A stretch of 64,000 nucleotides of DNA, taken from the NCBI RefSeq assembly GCF_029105185.1, contig NZ_JAFMZK010000007.1, forward strand, positions 1 through 64,000. The letters run 5' to 3'. The stretch comes from Aliiroseovarius sp. Z3. Its GTDB lineage: Bacteria > Pseudomonadota > Alphaproteobacteria > Rhodobacterales > Rhodobacteraceae. Shown here one piece after another: positions 1-9,158 of the stretch (position 1 is the stretch's first letter; every line of letters starts with the position of its first letter). The notes beneath the pieces are model-generated. The model was not told the DNA's origin and did no database searches. It saw only the letters and a list, made by a program, of their open reading frames with translations. A program made the position numbers and the translations under genes.

Positions 1-37
1 GGGAGCCGATCTGCTTGACGACGATGGTTTTAGCCAT
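1..37 (-). CDS. rpmD: 50S ribosomal protein L30, 5' end only
   Basis: Only the first 12 codons lie in the window. They read MAKTIVVKQIGS, the usual start of bacterial L30, and the gene runs off the left edge. A purine-rich AAGGAG precedes the ATG. It follows rpsE by 12 bp, as in the canonical spc operon. The product is a small protein of the large ribosomal subunit. Confidence 0.85.
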   Translation of the reverse strand, partial: MAKTIVVKQIGS

Positions 38-49
38 GGATCAGTCTCC

Positions 50-619
50 TTACGCGTCTGCGGCTTCGGCGTCTGCCGGAGCTTCAGATTTGGCGCCCAG
101 AATGTCGGCGACTTTCTTGCCGCGACGTTGGGCGATCATGCGGGGGCTGGCTTCTTTTTGCAGCCCGTCGATGGTGGCGCGGATCATGTTGTATGGGTTC
201 TGCGAGCCGATCGACTTCGACACAACGTCTTTGACGCCCAGCATTTCGAACACGGCACGCATCGGACCACCAGCAATAATACCGGTACCTTCCGGGGCGG
301 TGCGCATGACCACTTTACCGGCGCCATGACGACCTTCGATGTCGTGGTGCAGCGTGCGACCTTCGCGCAGCGGCACGCGGATCATTTGACGCTTGGCTTG
401 CTCGGTGGCTTTGCGAATGGCCTCGGGGACCTCTTTCGCTTTACCTTTACCAAAGCCAACACGGCCTTTTTGGTCGCCAACAACGACAAGTGCGGCGAAG
501 CCAAAGCGCTTACCACCCTTAACGGTTTTCGACACACGGTTGATCGCAACCAGACGATCGGCAAATTCCGGGGTTTCGTCGCGGTCGCGACGGTTCCGGC
601 GGTTTTCACGTTCTGCCAT
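50..619 (-). CDS. rpsE: 30S ribosomal protein S5
   Basis: The 189-residue product is a small-subunit protein that contributes to mRNA entry and decoding fidelity. The N-terminal double-stranded-RNA-binding domain includes [20 protein letters not shown], and the C-terminal domain includes [21 protein letters not shown] charged N-terminal extension ([14 protein letters not shown]) and an Ala-rich acidic tail frame the core, which is common in alphaproteobacteria. It sits between rplR and rpmD in the spc order. The 121-bp gap to rplR is larger than its neighbours' gaps and holds no gene. Confidence 0.98.
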   Translation of the reverse strand: MAERENRRNRRDRDETPEFADRLVAINRVSKTVKGGKRFGFAALVVVGDQKGRVGFGKGKAKEVPEAIRKATEQAKRQMIRVPLREGRTLHHDIEGRHGAGKVVMRTAPEGTGIIAGGPMRAVFEMLGVKDVVSKSIGSQNPYNMIRATIDGLQKEASPRMIAQRRGKKVADILGAKSEAPADAEAADA

Positions 620-740
620 CAGGCATTCCTTTCATGATGGCGCGCGTTTGCGCCGTTTATCTCAATCCTGGTGGGCGTTTGATGTGCCCCCGGATCATCG
701 GAGGGGCAGCGGATCAGGTCCGGCGCCCCTCTCAGGTCAC

Positions 741-1100
741 TTAGAACTTCAGACCACCTTCGCGCGCCGCGTCGGCCAGAGCCTTCACTTTGCCGTGGTA
801 CAGGAAGCCGCCGCGGTCGAAATAGCATTCCTCGACGCCGGCTTTCTTGGCACGTTCCGCGATCGCTGCACCCACTTTGCTGGCTGCGTCGATGTTGTTT
901 TTGCCAACCACGCCCAGATCCTTCTCCAACGAAGAAGCCGAAGCCAGGGTGACGCCATTCACATCGTCGATCAGCTGAACGCTGATGTTCTTGTTCGAGC
1001 GGTGCACCGAAAGGCGCATCTTGCCTACGTTGTGTTTGCGCAGGCTGTTCCGGACGCGCAGGCGGCGCTTGAGGAACAGGGTCCGTTTGCTGTTTGCCAT
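741..1100 (-). CDS. rplR: 50S ribosomal protein L18
   Basis: The product is 119 residues and binds 5S rRNA in the central protuberance. The basic N-terminus ([20 protein letters not shown]) and the ending AREGGLKF are typical of L18. It starts 11 bp after the rplF stop and is cotranscribed with it. Length is normal for the family. Confidence 0.98.
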   Translation of the reverse strand: MANSKRTLFLKRRLRVRNSLRKHNVGKMRLSVHRSNKNISVQLIDDVNGVTLASASSLEKDLGVVGKNNIDAASKVGAAIAERAKKAGVEECYFDRGGFLYHGKVKALADAAREGGLKF

Positions 1101-1111
1101 CTGTCTGGTCC

Positions 1112-1645
1112 TTACTTCTTCTTACCTTCCTTGCGGAAGATATACTCGTCTTTGTATTTGATGCCTTTGCCTTTGTAAGGCTCGGGCTTACGCCATGCGC
1201 GGATGTTGGCCGCGACCTGGCCGACGAGTTGTGGGTCGACGCCTTCAACGACGATTTCGGTCTGCTTGGGAGCGGTCACAGTGACCCCCTCCGGTGCAAC
1301 GTAGTCAACGTCATGCGACAGGCCGAGGTTCAGTTTCAGAGTGTTGCCCTGCATCTGGGCCCGGTAACCAACACCGTTGATTTCCAGCTCTTTCTTGAAA
1401 CCGTCGGTGACACCGGTAACCATGTTGGCAACCATCGTGCGGCTCATGCCCCACTGCTGACGTGCGCGCTTGGACTTGCCACGCGGTGCAACGTTAACCT
1501 GGTTGTCCTCAACAGAGATGGTGACATCATCGGTTGCGGTGAAGCTCAGAACGCCTTTCGGGCCCTTAACTTCTACGGTCTGACCCGACTGCGTCACAGT
1601 AACGCCGCTGGGCAGTTCGACCGGTTTTTTACCAATACGAGACAT
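1112..1645 (-). CDS. rplF: 50S ribosomal protein L6
   Basis: The 177-residue product has the two repeated alpha/beta L6 domains. The start [17 protein letters not shown] and the C-terminal signature [15 protein letters not shown] are diagnostic. It binds 23S rRNA near the sarcin-ricin loop and the factor-binding site. It lies between rpsH and rplR with 12-bp spacing on the rpsH side, in the standard spc order. Confidence 0.98.
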   Translation of the reverse strand: MSRIGKKPVELPSGVTVTQSGQTVEVKGPKGVLSFTATDDVTISVEDNQVNVAPRGKSKRARQQWGMSRTMVANMVTGVTDGFKKELEINGVGYRAQMQGNTLKLNLGLSHDVDYVAPEGVTVTAPKQTEIVVEGVDPQLVGQVAANIRAWRKPEPYKGKGIKYKDEYIFRKEGKKK

Positions 1646-1657
1646 TCGAAAGCCTCC

Positions 1658-2050
1658 TTAGAAGACGGTGCAAAGCACTTCGCCACCAACATTCTGGTTG
1701 CGAGCGTTTGCATCGGACATGACGCCTTTGGGGGTCGAGACAATCGAAACGCCAAGGCCCTGACGGACCTGCGGGATGTCTTTCACGCCCATATAGACGC
1801 GACGGCCAGGGGTCGAAACCCGCTGGAGTTCACGGATAACCGGAACACCGTCGAAGTATTTGAGGCTGATTTCGAGGGTGGGATGCCCACGCTCGTCAGT
1901 GCCTTTTTCGTAACCGCGGATGTAGCCTTCGTCAGCCAGAACATCCAGAACCCAAGCACGCAGTTTCGAAGCAGGTGTCGAAACAACCGACTTGCCGCGC
2001 ATTTGCGAGTTGCGGATACGGGTGAGCATATCGCCGATAGGATCATTCAT
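1658..2050 (-). CDS. rpsH: 30S ribosomal protein S8
   Basis: The 130-residue product has the S8 N-terminus [20 protein letters not shown] and the C-terminal signature [21 protein letters not shown]8 binds 16S rRNA helix 21 and, in E. coli, represses the spc operon by binding mRNA near rplE. Whether that control exists here is not visible. It follows rpsN by 13 bp. Confidence 0.98.
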   Translation of the reverse strand: MNDPIGDMLTRIRNSQMRGKSVVSTPASKLRAWVLDVLADEGYIRGYEKGTDERGHPTLEISLKYFDGVPVIRELQRVSTPGRRVYMGVKDIPQVRQGLGVSIVSTPKGVMSDANARNQNVGGEVLCTVF

Positions 2051-2063
2051 ATCTGTCTCTCCC

Positions 2064-2369
2064 TTACCAGCTTGATTTCACCAGGCCGGGGATCTGGCCG
2101 TTCGACCCAAGATCCCGCAGCGCGATACGCGACACTTTCAGCTTACGGTAGTAAGCGTGCGGACGACCGGTCAGCTGACAACGGTTGTGCAGCCGGGTCG
2201 CCGAGCTGTTGCGCGGCAGTTTGGCAAGTTTCAGGCGGGCGGTGAAACGCTCTTCCATTGACTTGCTTTCGTCGTTTGCGATCTCTTTCAGCGCAGCACG
2301 CTTGGCGGCATATTTTTCCACCAGCTTCTGACGCTTCTTCTCGCGTTCGATCATTGCTTTCTTAGCCAT
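2064..2369 (-). CDS. rpsN: 30S ribosomal protein S14, zinc-free type
   Basis: The 101-residue product is the long form of S14. The conserved end [19 protein letters not shown] is present. Only one cysteine is seen, so the four-Cys zinc site of the short form is absent, as is usual for proteobacteria. It lies between rplE and rpsH with 13-19 bp gaps. Confidence 0.98.
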   Translation of the reverse strand: MAKKAMIEREKKRQKLVEKYAAKRAALKEIANDESKSMEERFTARLKLAKLPRNSSATRLHNRCQLTGRPHAYYRKLKVSRIALRDLGSNGQIPGLVKSSW

Positions 2370-2388
2370 GTCTATTCCTTCCCGCGGA

Positions 2389-2952
2389 TCAGCTGTTGAA
2401 GGGCATATTGAAGTGCTTCAACATGCTCTTTGCTTCCGCGTCGGTTTTCGCGGTGGTGGCAATCACGATGTCCATGCCCCAGGTCTCGTCAACTTTATCA
2501 AAGTCGATTTCCGGGAACACGATGTGCTCTTTCAGGCCCATGGCATAGTTGCCACGACCGTCGAACGAGGTACCCGATACACCGCGGAAGTCGCGGATAC
2601 GGGGCATCGCGATGGTGATCAGACGATCCAGGAATTCATACATCCGGTCGCCGCGCAGGGTCACTTTCGCACCCAGCGGCATGTCCTCACGGACACGGAA
2701 ACCAGCGATGGATTTCTTGGCTTTCGTCGTCAGGGCCTGCTGGCCCGCGATCACAGTCAGGTCAGCCACAGCCGACTTGGCTTTTTTCGAGTCCTTCACG
2801 GCCTCGGCGCCACAACCAATGTTCAGAACGATCTTGTCCAGACGCGGGATCTGCATGTCGTTCTTGTAACCGAATTCCTCTTTCAGGGCGGCACGGATGC
2901 TGTCCTTGTAAGCGGCTTTCAGGCGGGGGGTGTAGTTTGCAGTATCAAGCAT
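2389..2952 (-). CDS. rplE: 50S ribosomal protein L5
   Basis: The 187-residue product binds 5S rRNA and contacts S13 across the subunit interface. It contains [13 protein letters not shown] near residue 40 and the C-terminal end [20 protein letters not shown], both family signatures. Its start overlaps the rplX stop by one base, which suggests translational coupling. Confidence 0.98.
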   Translation of the reverse strand: MLDTANYTPRLKAAYKDSIRAALKEEFGYKNDMQIPRLDKIVLNIGCGAEAVKDSKKAKSAVADLTVIAGQQALTTKAKKSIAGFRVREDMPLGAKVTLRGDRMYEFLDRLITIAMPRIRDFRGVSGTSFDGRGNYAMGLKEHIVFPEIDFDKVDETWGMDIVIATTAKTDAEAKSMLKHFNMPFNS

Positions 2953-3257
2953 CAGACAGTCTCCCCGGTGGTTTTGGCGAAACGCACTTTCTTGCCGTCT
3001 TCCTCGCGGAAGCCAACGCGCGTTGCTTTGCCGTTCTTGTCCAGCAGCGCCAGGTTCGACAGTTGGATCGGCATCGCTTGCGGGATGCGGCCACCTTGGC
3101 TGTTCTGGCTTTGGCGGGTGTGGCGGATTGCGATGTTCACACCATCAACGATGGCTTTGCCAGCTTTCGGGTCAACCGACGAAATCTCGCCCTGTTTGCC
3201 CTTGTCCTTGCCGGCCAGAACGACAACCTTGTCGCCTTTTCTCAACTTAGCAGCCAT
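2952..3257 (-). CDS. rplX: 50S ribosomal protein L24
   Basis: The 101-residue product has an N-terminal KOW motif ([20 protein letters not shown]) and is an assembly initiator for the large subunit. The stop overlaps the rplE start by one base and the start is one base from the rplN stop. This is tight packing within the spc operon. Confidence 0.98.
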   Translation of the reverse strand: MAAKLRKGDKVVVLAGKDKGKQGEISSVDPKAGKAIVDGVNIAIRHTRQSQNSQGGRIPQAMPIQLSNLALLDKNGKATRVGFREEDGKKVRFAKTTGETV

Positions 3258-3258
3258 C

Positions 3259-3627
3259 TTACAGCACCTCCGGAGCCAGCGAGATGATCTTCATGAAGTT
3301 CTTCGCGCGCAGTTCACGAACAACCGGTCCAAAGATACGGGTGCCCATCGGCTCGTTGTTGTTGTTCAGGATGACAGCAGCGTTGCGGTCAAAACGGATG
3401 GCGGTGCCGTCTTCACGACGGACCTCTTTGGCGGTGCGCACGACGACGGCCTTACGGACGTCACCTTTCTTTACGCGACCGCGAGGGATGGCTTCCTTAA
3501 CCGAGACAACAATGATGTCGCCAACGGATGCGTATTTACGCTTGGAACCACCCAGAACCTTGATGCACTGAACTCGGCGAGCGCCTGAGTTGTCAGCTAC
3601 ATCCAGATTTGTTTGCATCTGGATCAT
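3259..3627 (-). CDS. rplN: 50S ribosomal protein L14
   Basis: The product is 122 residues, the standard L14 length. It starts [19 protein letters not shown] and ends [16 protein letters not shown]-like, both highly conserved. L14 contacts L19 and 16S rRNA at an intersubunit bridge. The 86-bp gap to rpsQ upstream holds no gene that I can support. Confidence 0.98.
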   Translation of the reverse strand: MIQMQTNLDVADNSGARRVQCIKVLGGSKRKYASVGDIIVVSVKEAIPRGRVKKGDVRKAVVVRTAKEVRREDGTAIRFDRNAAVILNNNNEPMGTRIFGPVVRELRAKNFMKIISLAPEVL

Positions 3628-3713
3628 GTGGTTTCTCCCGACCTTTGGGGCGCCGATGCGTGGCGTAACCCCCAGGGTTTCGACTTATGTCAAGTCGTCC
3701 GGGAAGGCAGAAT

Positions 3714-3944
3714 TCAGCCTTCCAGAACTTCCCAACGCTTGGTTTTCGATCTCGGCGCGCATTCGATGATGCGGACCACGTCGCCAGCCTTGTAGGCATT
3801 CTTTTCATCGTGAGCCCGGTACTTCTTGGACTTACGGATGGTTTTCTTCAGAACCGGGTGTGTGAAGCGGCGTTCGACCGACACAGTTACGGTTTGTTCG
3901 TTTGCGGCGCTGGTAACAGTGCCTTGCAGGATACGTTTGGGCAT
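3714..3944 (-). CDS. rpsQ: 30S ribosomal protein S17
   Basis: The 76-residue OB-fold protein binds 16S rRNA. It starts [20 protein letters not shown], a typical S17 N-terminus. It follows rpmC by 14 bp, as in the canonical order. Confidence 0.97.
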   Translation of the reverse strand: MPKRILQGTVTSAANEQTVTVSVERRFTHPVLKKTIRKSKKYRAHDEKNAYKAGDVVRIIECAPRSKTKRWEVLEG

Positions 3945-3958
3945 TCTCAGGGCTCCTC

Positions 3959-4159
3959 TTACTCAGCCGCAGCGCGGGCTTGTTCGTTCAATACGGTCTT
4001 AACGCGCGCGGCGTCGCGACGTACTGTACGCATACGGGCAGTGTTTTCGAGGGCACCGGTGGCCTGCTGGAAACGCAGGTTGAAGGCCTCTTTCTTCAGC
4101 TCTGCCAGCTTTTCGCGCAGCTGGTCAGGAGACTGATCACGCAGTTCCTTGGCGTTCAT
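3959..4159 (-). CDS. rpmC: 50S ribosomal protein L29
   Basis: The 66-residue helical-hairpin protein sits by the exit tunnel, where SRP and trigger factor dock. The pattern [18 protein letters not shown] followed by [19 protein letters not shown] is diagnostic. In most genomes rpmC directly follows rplP. Here a 3.5-kb island separates them, so rpmC is the first gene of a separate downstream unit with its own candidate promoter. Confidence 0.97.
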   Translation of the reverse strand: MNAKELRDQSPDQLREKLAELKKEAFNLRFQQATGALENTARMRTVRRDAARVKTVLNEQARAAAE

Positions 4160-4280
4160 TCGCCTATTCCTTTCCTTGCACCAGAGAGCTCTACCCGTCT
4201 TTGCTGGCAGGTCACCCTAAATCTGGTGGGTTATATGCAATACACACGAATCCCGTTGCCGGGAATCCGCGCGATGTGGG

Positions 4281-4309
4281 TCTATATGAAACAACGGCGC
4301 TCATGGCAA
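4281..4309 (-). promoter_or_regulatory. Candidate promoter for the rpmC-rpsQ-rplN operon
   Basis: On the minus strand TTGCCA (-35) is followed by a 17-base spacer and TATAGA (-10). The predicted start near 4274 leaves a leader of about 115 nt to the rpmC ATG. The -35 hexamer and spacer length match those found upstream of rpsJ. The site lies just downstream of the bacterioferritin-like gene, which explains how the detached spc genes are transcribed. Confidence 0.6.
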
Positions 4310-4333
4310 CAGCAAAGCGCCTGTTTCTTCAGT

Positions 4334-4825
4334 TTATGCTTGGCTTTCTTCCTCGCCGCCGCCACTGACAAATTTCGAGGCATAACGCTGCTCGCCGATC
4401 CGTTCGATCAGGCTCAGCTGCAACTCAAGCCATCCGCGATGCCCGACTTCGTCGATCGCGATCTCTTCGAACAGGGCTTTCGTCGCAAGGTCATCCGCTT
4501 CATAGGCCGCCTTGGACGCTTGTGTGTAAAACACGATGGCTTCTTTTTCGTCCTTCAGGTCGGACTCGAACATCTCTTTCAAGGTCTTTGCTGCCTTTGG
4601 CGTTGCGGCAAAGGCAACTTCAGGCTCGCCGCCCAGCTCCAGGATACGCGTCATAAAACGACCGGAATGGCCCAGTTCTTCTTCAAACTCGCCGCGCATG
4701 GTTTGTGCCAATTTATCCAGCCCCCAATCATCCAGCACATGTGCGTGCAGCTGATATTGGTGCGCAGCAGTCATTTCCATTTGAAGGGCTGTATTCAGAT
4801 GTTTGCAGATCGTCTCGTTAGACAT
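4334..4825 (-). CDS. bfr: Bacterioferritin-like diiron protein lacking the haem methionine
   Basis: The 163-residue four-helix protein should oxidise and store iron in a 24-subunit shell. The diiron ligands of bacterioferritin are all visible: Glu17, Glu50, His53, a Glu near residue 93 in SDLKDEKEA, and the Glu and His of IDEVGHRGWLE. The haem-ligand methionine of E. coli Bfr (Met52) is replaced by Leu51 in the run EEELGHSGRF. A good ribosome binding site (AAAAAAGGAA) precedes the ATG. The gene interrupts the ribosomal cluster between rplP and rpmC and is divergent from the TIGR02466 gene. The family call is firm; haem-free behaviour is an inference. Confidence 0.88.
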   Translation of the reverse strand: MSNETICKHLNTALQMEMTAAHQYQLHAHVLDDWGLDKLAQTMRGEFEEELGHSGRFMTRILELGGEPEVAFAATPKAAKTLKEMFESDLKDEKEAIVFYTQASKAAYEADDLATKALFEEIAIDEVGHRGWLELQLSLIERIGEQRYASKFVSGGGEEESQA

Positions 4826-4888
4826 GGTTATATTCCTTTTTTAGCATTTGATTGTTAGGTAGTTATCAGCAAACCACCTTCAACCGGC

Positions 4889-4905
4889 ATGCAAATATGT
4901 CGCAT
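4889..4905. promoter_or_regulatory. Imperfect palindrome between divergent genes
   Basis: The 17-base run ATGCAAATATGTCGCAT has six-base arms with one mismatch. It sits in the 121-bp region between the bacterioferritin-like gene and the divergent TIGR02466 gene, where an operator would be expected. It does not match the Irr, Fur or iron-rhodo box consensus as I know them. Confidence 0.25.
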
Positions 4906-4946
4906 CAAGGCTCGCCCCTTTTTTCCAAGTGGTCTACAAAGCCCCC

Positions 4947-5570
4947 ATGGCCAATATATCCTCTCTCTTCGTGACCCGCCTTTACCACGCTCAACTGTCC
5001 GAGTTTGACCCCAAGGTCAGCCAGGACGAGCTTTATGACAGCTGCTATTCCATCGCCGAGGATGACGAGGCCGGGCAGGAATGGTGCGAGGCCGAGGGGT
5101 ATCCCGGCTACACCTCTTACGCGTCGCTGACCGACCTGCCCTGGCGCTTTCCGATCTTCAAGGATCTGGTCGACAACCTGGAAAAGCACGTCGCGGCCTT
5201 TGCCGAGGATCTGGAGTTCAATCTGGATGATCGCGCGCTGGTACTGGAAGATATCTGGATCAACATCCTGCCCCCCGGTGGCTATCACTCGGCGCATATC
5301 CACCCGCATTCGGTCATTTCCGGAACCACCTATTTGGCGCTGCCCGAAGGCGCCGGCGCGCTACGCTATGAAGACCCGCGTCACGCCCGCATGATGGCGG
5401 CGCCCCCACGTCGCAAGAACGCGCGCGAGGAGTTGCAGAACTTCATCACCAAGCGCCCGGCGGAAGGTGACGTGTTGTTGTGGGAAAGCTGGTTGCGCCA
5501 CGAGGTGATGCAAAACACTGGCGAGGAAGAACGGCTTTCGGTGAGCTTCAACTACAAATGGGGCGAGTGA
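4947..5570 (+). CDS. TIGR02466 family protein, probable 2OG-Fe(II) oxygenase fold
   Basis: The 207-residue product resembles the TIGR02466 family of putative iron and 2-oxoglutarate oxygenases, which also occurs in marine cyanophages. The likely iron-ligand region is GGYHSAHIHPHSVISGTTYL, with a C-terminal second histidine in SWLRHEVMQNTGEEERLSVS. I chose the ATG at 4947 over an in-frame GTG at 4929 because MANISSLFVTRLY begins the conserved domain. The substrate is unknown. It is the middle member of a group of three iron-binding proteins inserted in the ribosomal cluster. Confidence 0.75.
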   Translation: MANISSLFVTRLYHAQLSEFDPKVSQDELYDSCYSIAEDDEAGQEWCEAEGYPGYTSYASLTDLPWRFPIFKDLVDNLEKHVAAFAEDLEFNLDDRALVLEDIWINILPPGGYHSAHIHPHSVISGTTYLALPEGAGALRYEDPRHARMMAAPPRRKNAREELQNFITKRPAEGDVLLWESWLRHEVMQNTGEEERLSVSFNYKWGE

Positions 5571-5758
5571 TCGCTGCCCTCGGTGCGTTTCCGCGCGGAG
5601 ATCGCCGGGGACAGGCGAAAAGCCGCAAGGCACGCGGTGCCCATTGCGCGTGATATTGTATATCAACCCGGCGTTGGCCAATTTCACCCCGACTGGAACC
5701 CACACGTTTGCAGGCCGTTGACCATCAAGGGCCACGCGAACATTGGATGGAGTGAATG

Positions 5759-6127
5759 ATGAAGGCCGCAACGAAAACCGCAATGGCTCTGGTATTGATC
5801 CCGCTGATCGCAACCGCCGGTTTCGCCGGGAACGGCAAGGGACATGGTCAGGGAAAAGGCAAGGTGAAGCATACGGGCGCGATTACCAGGGGCTGCCCGC
5901 CGGGTCTGGCCAAGAAAAACCCGCCCTGCATCCCACCCGGGCTTGCCAGACCGCGGGTGGGCGATGATCTGGAGCATTACGACTATTATCGCTTCACCGA
6001 CTACGACCGCTATCGGCTTGATCCCCGCTATCGCTATTACCGCGTGGGCGAGATGATCTATCGCGCCGATCCCACCACATTCAAAGTGCTCGAGGTGATC
6101 GGGTTAATGGATGAGCTGTTGCGCTAA
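5759..6127 (+). CDS. Small exported basic protein, RcnB-like C-terminus
   Basis: The product is about 122 residues with a clear signal peptide (MKAATKTAMALVLIPLIATA, probable cleavage after GFA). It then has a Gly/Lys-rich stretch, a CPPGLAKKNPPCIPPGLA segment, and a Tyr/Arg-rich region ending YRVGEMIYRADPTTFKVLEV. The last part resembles the RcnB-type periplasmic domain, but only weakly. The second of two consecutive ATG codons is preferred because GGAG lies six bases upstream of it. Its function is unknown. Confidence 0.7.
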   Translation: MKAATKTAMALVLIPLIATAGFAGNGKGHGQGKGKVKHTGAITRGCPPGLAKKNPPCIPPGLARPRVGDDLEHYDYYRFTDYDRYRLDPRYRYYRVGEMIYRADPTTFKVLEVIGLMDELLR

Positions 6128-6193
6128 GCTCCCAGCATTGTAATCCTCGGCGCGCGGCATATCTGCCGCCGATACGCAATGACCGAGGGCAAG

Positions 6194-6775
6194 ATGAGCA
6201 CACTCGCCGACACACCGCTGACGGGGCTGACCGTCGACTTCGGCACCCGCCCGACAATGCCCGCCCTGCCCGAAGCAACGGATCAGGACCGGCGCATGGG
6301 GCGGCGGCTGGCGGCGATCCACCGAATGCACCTGAACGATGTGGGCCGGATCGGGATCGTGCTGGACCGGATCGAGGCGGGCGAGGCATCAGGCAAAGAT
6401 CTGTCCGATGCCGTGACCCAAGCCGAGTTCGCACAGAACGTCCGGCAGTTCGGATCGCTCTGCGGGCGCGAATGCATGGTGCTGAACGGGCATCACGATA
6501 TCGAGGAATACAGCCTGTTCCCGCAATTGGCCGGGCGCGGCAACGATGCCCTGCGCGCGGTCGTTAAGCGGCTGATGGAAGAACACAAGGTTGTGCACGA
6601 GTTGCTGGTCCGACTGGAACGCGCCTCCATGGCGCTGATGTTTGACGTGGACGCCGAGAAGTTCAACGAAGCCCGCGCGGTGTTCCGTCAGCTGGAAACT
6701 GTCGTGCACTCGCATTTCGGGTATGAAGAGACCCAGTTGGAAGAAGCGATTGGGGTTTTGGGGGTTGGGGTGTAG
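6194..6775 (+). CDS. Hemerythrin HHE domain protein
   Basis: The roughly 193-residue product has the histidine pattern of HHE cation-binding proteins: IHRMH near residue 38, HHDIEEYSLFPQL near 105, EEHKVVHELL near 133 and VVHSHFGYEETQLEEAI at the C-terminus. Such proteins bind O2, NO or iron at a diiron site. The start at 6194 is preferred because GAGGGC lies just upstream; an ATG at 6179 would add five residues. No membrane segment is seen. The neighbours are a bacterioferritin-like protein and an oxygenase-like protein. Confidence 0.82.
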   Translation: MSTLADTPLTGLTVDFGTRPTMPALPEATDQDRRMGRRLAAIHRMHLNDVGRIGIVLDRIEAGEASGKDLSDAVTQAEFAQNVRQFGSLCGRECMVLNGHHDIEEYSLFPQLAGRGNDALRAVVKRLMEEHKVVHELLVRLERASMALMFDVDAEKFNEARAVFRQLETVVHSHFGYEETQLEEAIGVLGVGV

Positions 6776-6918
6776 GGCCACGCCCGACCTTGGGTGGGCG
6801 TATCTCTTCGGTCCCGTTTCGCGCCGCATAGCCCCACCGCAAACGATCCTGCATTTTGATAGGTTGCAATACGCCCTCCCGTGGGGAGGGTCGGGCGTGG
6901 CCCGTGCAGGGCACGGGC
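6775..6918. repeat. Nested inverted repeats; GGGCCACGCCCGACC element
   Basis: GGGCCACGCCCGACC at 6775-6789 is repeated in perfect inverse at 6889-6903. Between and beside these are two hairpins, CCCTCCC/GGGAGGG at 6874-6890 and GCCCGTGC/GCACGGGC at 6900-6918. The same 15-mer occurs again at 17366-17380. The block lies 3' of the hemerythrin gene and of the convergent lipoprotein gene. The palindromes could act as a terminator on either strand, but no T-run follows them. Confidence 0.7.
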
Positions 6919-6940
6919 CTAACCAAACTAAAACCCGTGT

Positions 6941-7453
6941 TTATCCATCACCAATTGCCAAACCGCCATTCGGGTAGACTTGATAGCAGGTGCGCTTTGA
7001 AAGAGGGCGTAAGACCTTTTCATTATTCTGAGAAGACAGATCAACACCATTGGGGCACGCCGGAATATTTAGAAAGCGCACGCCACGCCTAGACATGCAC
7101 TGCGCATATGCACGAACACGCAAATTAGCGTTGGCATCATAGGATGACACTTGACCACCATAAGTTTGTCCCCCCGTGGTGTTGCACAGCACCTGAGTAC
7201 CAACTCGGTTGCAATATGTCTGTGTAGGTGTGGTGTAGGTCGGCGTAGTTCTAACGACGATGTTTTGAGGTACTCGCTGAGCCGCTTCAATCTCGCAATC
7301 AGTACCAATATTTCGAATATTTGCTGGGCTAGCCCCAGCCTTATAAGGATAGTTAACAAGCGGCTTACCTTCGAGATACTTCTCGTATGGCGTTTGTGTA
7401 GCGACACATGAGGCCAAAAAACCAAGTCCAATGAACGCGACAATCTTCTTCAT
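6941..7453 (-). CDS. Putative lipoprotein of unknown function
   Basis: The product is about 170 residues. The start MKKIVAFIGLGFLASC is a lipoprotein signal with the lipobox LASC, so the mature protein should be membrane-anchored. An in-frame ATG four codons upstream is less likely. The mature part has five or more cysteines and Thr/Tyr-rich stretches (TTPTYTTPTQTYCNR). I recognise no domain. The coding sequence looks AT-richer than the ribosomal genes around it, which suggests recent acquisition. Confidence 0.7.
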   Translation of the reverse strand: MKKIVAFIGLGFLASCVATQTPYEKYLEGKPLVNYPYKAGASPANIRNIGTDCEIEAAQRVPQNIVVRTTPTYTTPTQTYCNRVGTQVLCNTTGGQTYGGQVSSYDANANLRVRAYAQCMSRRGVRFLNIPACPNGVDLSSQNNEKVLRPLSKRTCYQVYPNGGLAIGDG

Positions 7454-7523
7454 ACCAAATTTCACTTTATTAATTAGTGCCTTACCAATCCTTCAATCAT
7501 AGATCGCAACACCCATCAACAAC

Positions 7524-7554
7524 AAAACCCCCGCCGATTTCTCGACGGGGGTTT
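7524..7554 (-). terminator. Rho-independent terminator after rplP
   Basis: On the minus strand CCCCCGTCGAGAAATCGGCGGGGG forms a GC-rich hairpin followed by TTTTGTTGTTG. It lies about 90 bp after the rplP stop and ends the rplB-rplP unit. The A-run on the other side could let it work in both directions. Confidence 0.85.
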
Positions 7555-7641
7555 CTTGTTTCTACCGGGGTGCGGCCCGCGAGTTTCCTTTGGAAATTCG
7601 CTACACCGCACTGGCCAGAAAACGCAGAGCGTTTTCGACCT

Positions 7642-8055
7642 TTACCAATCTTCCCGCACAACGACGCGCGATTTGATCGGCAGCTTCATGGCAGCAAGAC
7701 GCAGAGCTTCGCGAGCAACGTCGTCGTTGACGCCGTCGATCTCGAACATCACGCGGCCCGGCTTCACTTTGCAGGTCCAACGGTCCACGGAACCTTTACC
7801 TTTACCCATACGAACTTCGATGGGCTTGGCGGTCACGGGGGTGTCCGGGAAGATGCGGATCCAGACGCGGCCTTGACGTTTCATGTGACGTGTCATGGCA
7901 CGACGGGCAGCTTCGATCTGACGTGCAGTCACACGCTCAGGCTCAAGCGCTTTCAGACCATAGGAACCGAAGTTCAGGTCAGAGCCGCCTTTGGCCTCGC
8001 CCTTGATCCGGCCTTTGTGCATCTTGCGGAATTTAGTACGCTTTGGTTGCAGCAT
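7642..8055 (-). CDS. rplP: 50S ribosomal protein L16
   Basis: The product is 137 residues, standard for L16. It starts [19 protein letters not shown] and contains [10 protein letters not shown], both diagnostic. L16 helps position tRNA near the peptidyl transferase centre. It follows rpsC by 12 bp and is the last gene before a terminator. Confidence 0.98.
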   Translation of the reverse strand: MLQPKRTKFRKMHKGRIKGEAKGGSDLNFGSYGLKALEPERVTARQIEAARRAMTRHMKRQGRVWIRIFPDTPVTAKPIEVRMGKGKGSVDRWTCKVKPGRVMFEIDGVNDDVAREALRLAAMKLPIKSRVVVREDW

Positions 8056-8067
8056 ATCTTTGGCTCC

Positions 8068-8775
8068 TTAGCGACGGCCGCCAGCGCCACGGGGCGCGGG
8101 ACCTTCCTGAAGCTCTGCCTGGCGACGATCACGAGCAGCAGGATCGTGCTCCATGATTTCACCTTTGAAGATCCAGGTTTTGATGCCGATGATGCCATAA
8201 GGCGTCATTGCTTCAGCATGTGCATAGTCGATGTCAGCGCGCAGGGTGTGCAGCGGCACACGGCCTTCGCGATACCACTCGGTCCGTGCAATCTCGGCAC
8301 CGCCCAGACGGCCAGCGACGTTTACACGGATGCCCAGGGCGCCCATACGCATTGCGTTCTGCACGCCGCGCTTCATGGCACGACGGAAGGACACACGGCG
8401 CTCAAGCTGCTGAGCGATCGATTCTGCGACCAATGCGGCGTCCAGCTCGGGCTTGCGAACCTCAACGATGTTCAGGTGCAGTTCCGAGTCGGTGATCTTG
8501 GCGATTTTCTTGCGCAGGGTTTCGATGTCTGCGCCTTTTTTACCAATGATCACACCGGGGCGTGCAGTGTGGATCGTAACGCGGCACTTTTTGTGCGGAC
8601 GTTCGATGATCACACGGCTGATACCGGCTTGCTTGCATTCGTTTTTGATGAAGTCACGAATTTTCAGGTCTTCCATAAGAAGATCGCCGTAATCTTTCGT
8701 GTCTGCATACCAGCGGCTGTCCCAGGTGCGGTTGACCTGAAGACGCATGCCAATCGGATTTACCTTCTGACCCAT
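8068..8775 (-). CDS. rpsC: 30S ribosomal protein S3
   Basis: The 235-residue product has an N-terminal KH domain ([17 protein letters not shown] near residue 65-80) and the S3 C-terminal domain ending in a GAGGRR tail. It lines the mRNA entry channel. The start codon overlaps the rplV stop by one base. Confidence 0.98.
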   Translation of the reverse strand: MGQKVNPIGMRLQVNRTWDSRWYADTKDYGDLLMEDLKIRDFIKNECKQAGISRVIIERPHKKCRVTIHTARPGVIIGKKGADIETLRKKIAKITDSELHLNIVEVRKPELDAALVAESIAQQLERRVSFRRAMKRGVQNAMRMGALGIRVNVAGRLGGAEIARTEWYREGRVPLHTLRADIDYAHAEAMTPYGIIGIKTWIFKGEIMEHDPAARDRRQAELQEGPAPRGAGGRR

Positions 8776-9155
8776 TAGGCTTGCTCCTCAACTTGACGCA
8801 CCTTGATGGTGAGTTCCGAGAACGGTTTGATGATTTTGCCGAAACGACCACGGGCGCGCGGACGACCGCGTTTCATGGTCAGGTTCTTGCCGACATAGGC
8901 TTCCGCCACGATCAGCTCATCAACGTCCAGGTTATGGTTGTTCTCGGCGTTGGCGATGGCGGACTGAAGGCATTTCTTCACGTCCTGTGCGATACGCTTG
9001 TTCGAGAAGGTCAGGTCATTCAGAGCCTTATCGACCTTCTTGCCGCGGATCATGCCAGCAACCAGGTTCAGTTTTTGCGGGGACGTGCGAAGCATGCGGG
9101 TTTTCGCCATTGCTTCGTTGTCGGCCACGCGGCGGGGATTCTTATCCTTACCCAT
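8775..9155 (-). CDS. rplV: 50S ribosomal protein L22
   Basis: The 126-residue product contains [20 protein letters not shown] and the C-terminal loop [14 protein letters not shown] that extends into the exit tunnel. No deletion associated with macrolide resistance is apparent. It lies three bases from rpsS and overlaps rpsC by one base. Confidence 0.98.
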   Translation of the reverse strand: MGKDKNPRRVADNEAMAKTRMLRTSPQKLNLVAGMIRGKKVDKALNDLTFSNKRIAQDVKKCLQSAIANAENNHNLDVDELIVAEAYVGKNLTMKRGRPRARGRFGKIIKPFSELTIKVRQVEEQA

Positions 9156-9158
9156 GGC

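Noticed and set aside
6775-6918. CRISPR array or insertion sequence ends
   Set aside because: The repeats are inverted pairs without regular spacers, and there is no transposase or cas gene anywhere in the window.
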